DNA from: Fermentibacter sp964564435
Lineage (GTDB): Bacteria > Fermentibacterota > Fermentibacteria > Fermentibacterales > Fermentibacteraceae
Direction of reading: 5' to 3'
DNA: 64,000 nucleotides
NCBI GenBank assembly: GCA_964564435.1
Contig: CAZMAT010000004.1
Location: forward strand, 115,688-179,687
The notes beneath the pieces are model-generated. The model searched no databases, was not told the origin of the DNA, and was given only the letters and a program-made list of their open reading frames with translations. The position numbers and the translations under genes were made by a program. Positions within the stretch are counted from its first letter, which is position 1, and each line of letters starts with the position of its first letter. Shown here one piece after another: positions 60,076 to 64,000 of this stretch.

Positions 60076-61397
60076 GCCTCCATTCCGCGCAGCGAGTCCA
60101 CGATCCTGGCATGTGCGCCGAAGGCCAGCGCGGGGATCGAATCCAGCGGGAACCAGCCCACGGCCGAAGCGTCGTCACCCGGCACCGGGGTGCCCGAGAG
60201 GCCGGAGGCCCGCATGACAGCGAGCATTATCCCGCCGTAATCGGTCAGGTCGGTCTCGACCCCGGCGAGGGCCATCGAGGAGGCCGAAAGGCCCGTCTCC
60301 TCGAACAGTTCGCGCCTCGCGCACTCGGAAACCGTCTCCCCAAGCTCGAGGAAGCCGCCGGGGAGGCAGTGCAGGCCTTTCCCCGGGCTGCAGGCCCGCT
60401 CGACGAGCAGCACCCGTCCCCCTTCGACCGCGGCCACGGTCACGGCCGGGAGAGGATTCCGGTAATGCACGTATCCGCACGACGGACACGACAGGTGCCC
60501 CGTGGAGGCGGTTCCCGAAAGGGGCGCGCCGCATCTGCCGCAGAAGCGGGGCATCGAGTAGAAAGCGGAGGAATCACTTGTGCCTGCGGGTCCTGCCGCC
60601 GGGAAATGCCCGAGGAGGACTCCGCTGGCCCTCTCGAACCATGAGCCGGCCGCCTGCCTGAGGTAGTGGAGAGAGCCCCCGACCGCCCCGGCTGTTGAAC
60701 AACCCGATGCAAGCCTGGCCGCTATGCCCGAGGCCAGCGTGCAGCCCGTGCCGTGGAGCTTTCCCGGGTATGTCCTGCGGCCCTCGAACCAGTGGCCGTC
60801 GCCGCCTTCGAGAAGGAAGTCGGCGGGTTCGCCCGAGAGATGGCCGCCCTTCACCAGCACGGCCCGGGCGCCCATGGAGGCTATCCCGGCCGCCGCGCGC
60901 TCCATCGCGGCCCTGTCGCGCACGGGGCGGCCGGTCAGCTCCTCGGCTTCGTCGAGGTTGGGCGTGCAGACCGCCGAGATCGGGACGAGAATCTCCCGCA
61001 CCAGGCCCGGCATTCCCCCTTCGTGGAGGGAGTCGCCCGAACCCGCCACCAGCACCGGATCGAGCACGTAGGGAATCCCGTCCAGGGGTCCCTGCAGGAA
61101 CGAGGCAAGCTCGCGCACCGCCCCGGCGCTTCCGAGCATGCCAGACTTCACCGCTCCGGGCAGGCCGTCCGCGAGGACGGCATCGATCTGCTTCGTCAGC
61201 GCGCCCGGCGTAACGGGCTCCCATCCCTCCACCGAGCCGCTGTTCTGGAATGTGACCGCCGTTACGGCGATCTCGCCGTGGGCGCCTGCGGCGGCGACCG
61301 CCTTCAGGTCGGCGGCCAGGCCGGCCCCGCCGCTGGGGTCCGTCCCCCCCACGAGCAGGACCACGGGCGGACCCGGTCTCGTCCTCGTCTGCGACAT
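60072..61397 (-). CDS. ThiD (HMP kinase) fused to zinc-ribbon Nudix hydrolase
   Basis: This 441-aa protein has an N-terminal ThiD/ribokinase-fold domain (residues 10-265: VGGTDPSGGAGLAADLKA, DPVLVAGSG, CTPNLDEAEELTG, LHGTGCTLASGIA), which phosphorylates hydroxymethylpyrimidine for thiamine. It is followed by a Cys4 zinc ribbon (C286, C289, C304, C307) and a Nudix domain whose box spans 347-369 (GGFLELGE to REL-EETG). The ribbon is like that of NADH pyrophosphatases. ATG 61397 follows GGGAGGGAGC; longer starts would enter the divergent region. The Nudix part may clean up damaged thiamine or nucleotide intermediates. Confidence 0.9.
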   Translation of the reverse strand: MSQTRTRPGPPVVLLVGGTDPSGGAGLAADLKAVAAAGAHGEIAVTAVTFQNSGSVEGWEPVTPGALTKQIDAVLADGLPGAVKSGMLGSAGAVRELASFLQGPLDGIPYVLDPVLVAGSGDSLHEGGMPGLVREILVPISAVCTPNLDEAEELTGRPVRDRAAMERAAAGIASMGARAVLVKGGHLSGEPADFLLEGGDGHWFEGRRTYPGKLHGTGCTLASGIAARLASGCSTAGAVGGSLHYLRQAAGSWFERASGVLLGHFPAAGPAGTSDSSAFYSMPRFCGRCGAPLSGTASTGHLSCPSCGYVHYRNPLPAVTVAAVEGGRVLLVERACSPGKGLHCLPGGFLELGETVSECARRELFEETGLSASSMALAGVETDLTDYGGIMLAVMRASGLSGTPVPGDDASAVGWFPLDSIPALAFGAHARIVDSLRGMEA

Positions 61398-61472
61398 GCT
61401 CCCTCCCGGGAAAGACCCGTTATTCCTAACCAATGGAGCGTGCCGGGACAAACCCGGGCACTCCACGGGCAC

Positions 61473-61493
61473 CAGTCGACCTATATTCGACTG
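61473..61493. promoter_or_regulatory. Palindromic operator over a -10 element
   Basis: CAGTCGA (61473-61479) and TCGACTG (61487-61493) form a perfect 7-bp inverted repeat around 7 bases. The centre plus first arm base reads TATATT (61482-61487), a good -10 for the + strand genes. A repressor bound here could control the BamA-like operon or the divergent ThiD-Nudix gene. Confidence 0.45.
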
Positions 61494-61551
61494 TCGCAAC
61501 CCTAGGCCCGGGCCCGTGCCCGGACAGACGCACGGGGGATTCCTGCTCCAT

Positions 61552-63330
61552 ATGCTCCTTGTCGCGCTGATGTCGCTCGCACTAGCATCCGCATCCGGCT
61601 CTCCGGCCGGCGCGGTGGTCGATTCCATATCCGTCACCGGTGCCGGAAGCATGAGCAGGGGTGACCTGCTCGACGGCTCCGGGCTCCGCATCGGCGCGTC
61701 GCTCATGGAGATCACGCCTGCCGAGGTCCGGTCCGCGATCCTCTCGAACCTGACTTCCGAGGGCTACATCGAGGCGACGGTCGAGGTCCGGTGGCCCGAG
61801 TGGTACGAGGAGACGGGCATAGTCCGGATAGAGGTGTCCGAGGGCAGGAGGAGCCTCTTCGGTCCCCTCGTCTTCACCGGCAACTCGGTGATGAGCGCGC
61901 GCGACCTCCTCGCGGCGGTCGACTTAACGAGCGGCGTCACTCTCACGCCCGGTGTCATCGACGACCTGCGCTCGTCCCTGCTCGAGCTCTACTCGAAGCA
62001 CGGCTACGTCCTGGCATCCGTCGAGATATCCCTGCTGCCCTTCGATCCGGCATCGCCCGACAGCCTTCCCGCCCTCAGGGGAGTGGAGTGCGACATCTCC
62101 GAAGGCAGGCTCATCAGGCTCGGCGGCATCGACGTACAGGGGCTGGAGACGGTTCGCAAGACGGTTGTCACGAGGGAGATACTGCTCGCCGAGGGCGACT
62201 CGCTCGACATGGAGATGATGAGGCGGTCGATCTCGGCCATCTACGATCTCGGCCTCTTCAGCGACGTAAGGTTCGTCTACGACGGCCTGTCCGAAGGCCG
62301 CGACAGTGTCGATCTGCGCGTGCAGGTGACCGAGAGGCCCTACAGGCAGCTCGACCTCGGCGCGGGCTACGCCTCTCCGTCGGCCCTGATCCTCAGCGCC
62401 TACTGGATGCATCCCAACATCATGGGGAACAACCAGAGCCTGACGATAGGCTCCGGGTGGACGCGGTACTTCGAGGAGGACGGCGGCGACATCGTCGAGC
62501 CGGAGCTCCTGTACGAGGAACCCTACATAGCCTCCACCCGGTGGAAGGGGAACTTCAGGCTCAGCTACCTGTACTTCAGCCTGCCCGGCCTCGAGGAGAG
62601 GGGATACGGGGGCGAGGTCGCCGTGACCAGGTCCCTCGCCGAGGATCTCGAGCTCCAGGTCGGATATTCGCTGTCCAGGAACAAGTACTACGAGGTGGGG
62701 TCGGGCGGCGTCGAGGAGGAGTACGACTGGACCACGACCTCGCAGATCGGCGCGAGCCTCGAGCTGGATACGAGGGACGACATCCTCGACCCCAGGACGG
62801 GGAACTTCCTCAGTGGGGCCGGATCCCTTTCTGGCGGCCTCCTCGGGGGCAGGAGCTTCTACAGGATCGAAGGCGAGGCGAGGGTCTTCAAGCCGGTCGT
62901 GCGGGACGCCATCCTGGCATGGCGAGCGAGGGGCGGCGTGGTCTTCCCCTACGGCGGCGAGACCGAGATAGCGCCAGGTGAGAGGTTCTTCCTGGGCGGC
63001 GGTTCCACGATCCGCGGATACGCCTTCAACACCGTGGGCCCCGAGGATTCCGAGGGCAACCCCACCGGCGGCCGCGTAATGATCCTCGGGAACATCGAAT
63101 CGCGGATGCGCATCCTTGGCTCGTTGTGGGTGGCCCTGTTCCTCGACACCGGCGGCCTCTGGGAGTCGGTCGACGAGATCTCCCTGAACACGGCAGGCCT
63201 CGGCGTGGGGATGGGGCTCAGATTCGTGACCCCGTTCGGCCCGCTCAGGCTCGACTACGGTTTCGCCCCCACATGGACGGACGGCCTCACCCGCGGACGC
63301 CCCTACCTGGCGCTGGGGCACCCGTTCTGA
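61552..63330 (+). CDS. BamA/TamA-family outer-membrane assembly protein
   Basis: This 592-aa protein has a signal peptide (MLLVALMSLALASASG), about three POTRA repeats (residues 22-270; SISVTGAGSMSRGDLL, GNSVMSARDLL, GGIDVQGLETVRKTVV) and a 16-strand Omp85 barrel with FFLGGGSTIRGYAF (the conserved RGY loop) and FGPLRLDYGF. It ends in Phe, as barrel proteins do. The downstream TamB-like gene suggests a TamA-like role, but BamA cannot be excluded. The ATG at 61552 is chosen for the signal peptide. Confidence 0.9.
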   Translation: MLLVALMSLALASASGSPAGAVVDSISVTGAGSMSRGDLLDGSGLRIGASLMEITPAEVRSAILSNLTSEGYIEATVEVRWPEWYEETGIVRIEVSEGRRSLFGPLVFTGNSVMSARDLLAAVDLTSGVTLTPGVIDDLRSSLLELYSKHGYVLASVEISLLPFDPASPDSLPALRGVECDISEGRLIRLGGIDVQGLETVRKTVVTREILLAEGDSLDMEMMRRSISAIYDLGLFSDVRFVYDGLSEGRDSVDLRVQVTERPYRQLDLGAGYASPSALILSAYWMHPNIMGNNQSLTIGSGWTRYFEEDGGDIVEPELLYEEPYIASTRWKGNFRLSYLYFSLPGLEERGYGGEVAVTRSLAEDLELQVGYSLSRNKYYEVGSGGVEEEYDWTTTSQIGASLELDTRDDILDPRTGNFLSGAGSLSGGLLGGRSFYRIEGEARVFKPVVRDAILAWRARGGVVFPYGGETEIAPGERFFLGGGSTIRGYAFNTVGPEDSEGNPTGGRVMILGNIESRMRILGSLWVALFLDTGGLWESVDEISLNTAGLGVGMGLRFVTPFGPLRLDYGFAPTWTDGLTRGRPYLALGHPF

Positions 63331-64000
63331 TGGCCGGGGACCGCTTCAGGTCGTTCCCGCCGAGATCGGTGGCGGGAGGGTTCGTACTCATGCTGCTGTC
63401 TGCCTACTTCGCCATCCTCACCGGATTCCTCTCCGACACCATCGGTGACGTCATAGGCAGGCGGTTCTCGCACGACTCCCTCACCGTGACGATAGAGGGC
63501 GCCAGGACCGACCTCTTCTGGAACACCAGCGTAGACCTCGTGCACGTGACCGATCCGAACGGCCTGGTGGTGGACGTGGAGGATTCGAGGGTCCGCGGCG
63601 CCCTGCACACGTTCCTGCTCTTCCGCCGTATACGCTCGCTCGAGGTCAGCCGCCTGGACATCACCATCCCCAGGCCCCGGCCCGGGCGCGAACCCTCCAC
63701 GCTGGTCGAGATACTCGACAACATCGACAGGGGGATCGTCACAGGAGCCGACTCGCTGTTCCTGTACGACGGCACCATACGCGACTCGCTGGGCCCGCTG
63801 CTGGACGACATGAACCTCGTGGCGTCCGTGACGAGGCGCAGGGGCGCGAACGTCACGGCCGCCAGAGCCTCGCTCTGGATCCGGGACCTCGGCAGGATCA
63901 CCGGGAGCGGGCAGGCGAGCCTTGCCGACAGGGTGGTGTCCAGCAGCGGGTTCAGCGCTTCGACCCCCTTCGGGAACCTGTACTTCGAGGGCACTCTCGA
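63330..64000 (+). CDS. TamB/AsmA-like protein, 5' part only
   Basis: The ATG at 63330 overlaps the barrel protein stop (TGATG), and the frame runs open to the window end, giving 223 visible codons. After a short basic start there is a single hydrophobic anchor (about 14-40), then beta-rich, repeating segments (DSLTVTIEGARTDLF, RIRSLEVSRLDITIP) like TamB/AsmA lipid-transport bridges. TamB spans the periplasm beside TamA. The C-terminal DUF490 domain is not in the window, so the call is inferred from anchor, pattern and position. Confidence 0.7.
   Translation, partial: MAGDRFRSFPPRSVAGGFVLMLLSAYFAILTGFLSDTIGDVIGRRFSHDSLTVTIEGARTDLFWNTSVDLVHVTDPNGLVVDVEDSRVRGALHTFLLFRRIRSLEVSRLDITIPRPRPGREPSTLVEILDNIDRGIVTGADSLFLYDGTIRDSLGPLLDDMNLVASVTRRRGANVTAARASLWIRDLGRITGSGQASLADRVVSSSGFSASTPFGNLYFEGTL

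Noticed and set aside
1..64000. CRISPR arrays, transposases, integrases or phage genes
   Set aside because: None were seen on either strand; the repeats present are two-copy local duplications.

Overview
The window comes from a high-GC, diderm (Gram-negative-type) bacterium. An outer membrane is indicated by a BamA/TamA-type beta-barrel followed by a TamB-like gene, an LpxH-like phosphoesterase, a TolC-type channel and several lipoprotein signals. Arginine is very often AGG and isoleucine often ATA, prolyl-tRNA synthetase is of the archaeal/eukaryotic type, and ribonucleotide reductase is the B12-dependent class II enzyme. No rRNA or tRNA gene was found, so the phylum cannot be fixed. The gene set suggests an uncultured lineage near the Fibrobacteres-Chlorobi-Bacteroidetes group, but this is inference. 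Genes are packed tightly, with many ATGA, GTGA or TGATG stop/start overlaps.

Layout. 1-2226 (-): a truncated membrane protein and proS. 2390-7849 (+): CDF metal transporter, a possible papain-like protein, a cold-shock/DUF1294 fusion, a tungsten-type aldehyde:ferredoxin oxidoreductase and a class II aldolase. 7951-9222 (-): lipoprotein serpin. 9430-14859 (+): strong promoter and structured leader, then PAP2, panB, purD, purE, tsaC-like and EamA genes. 14872-26418 (-): one long run starting with an ECF sigma factor and anti-sigma factor and continuing through small exported proteins, LpxH-like, GT2, GT4, epimerase, flippase, YfhO, a flippase-radical SAM fusion and a creatininase-family gene. 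This looks like a stress-regulated surface glycolipid operon and is the most unusual region. 26599-28971 (+): nrdJ. 28979-33818 (-): PC4-like, secreted protein, cdd, deoB, cNMP-binding protein, rqcH. 33902-44528 (+): yicC, gmk-coaB fusion, UDG, dnaB, radA, PIN/TRAM, ispDF, DedA, glgA, membrane protein. 44641-50240 (+): TolC, adaptor, ABC ATPase and two different MacB-type permeases. 50308-58784 (+): spermidine synthase-like membrane protein, fabD, two sensor kinases. 59161-61397 (-): secreted protein and a ThiD-Nudix fusion. 61552-64000 (+): TamA/BamA-like and TamB-like genes, the last cut by the window end.

Three features recur. First, unusual domain fusions: flippase-radical SAM, Gmk-CoaB, ThiD-Nudix and CSD-DUF1294, beside the common IspDF. 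Second, short direct duplications of gene ends with unit spacing of 80-96 bp, at the serpin, creatininase and second permease genes, plus a 24-bp repeat upstream of the serpin. Third, structured or palindromic intergenic DNA at about 9.5 kb, 59 kb and 61.5 kb. No CRISPR array, insertion sequence, phage gene or replication origin was recognised.
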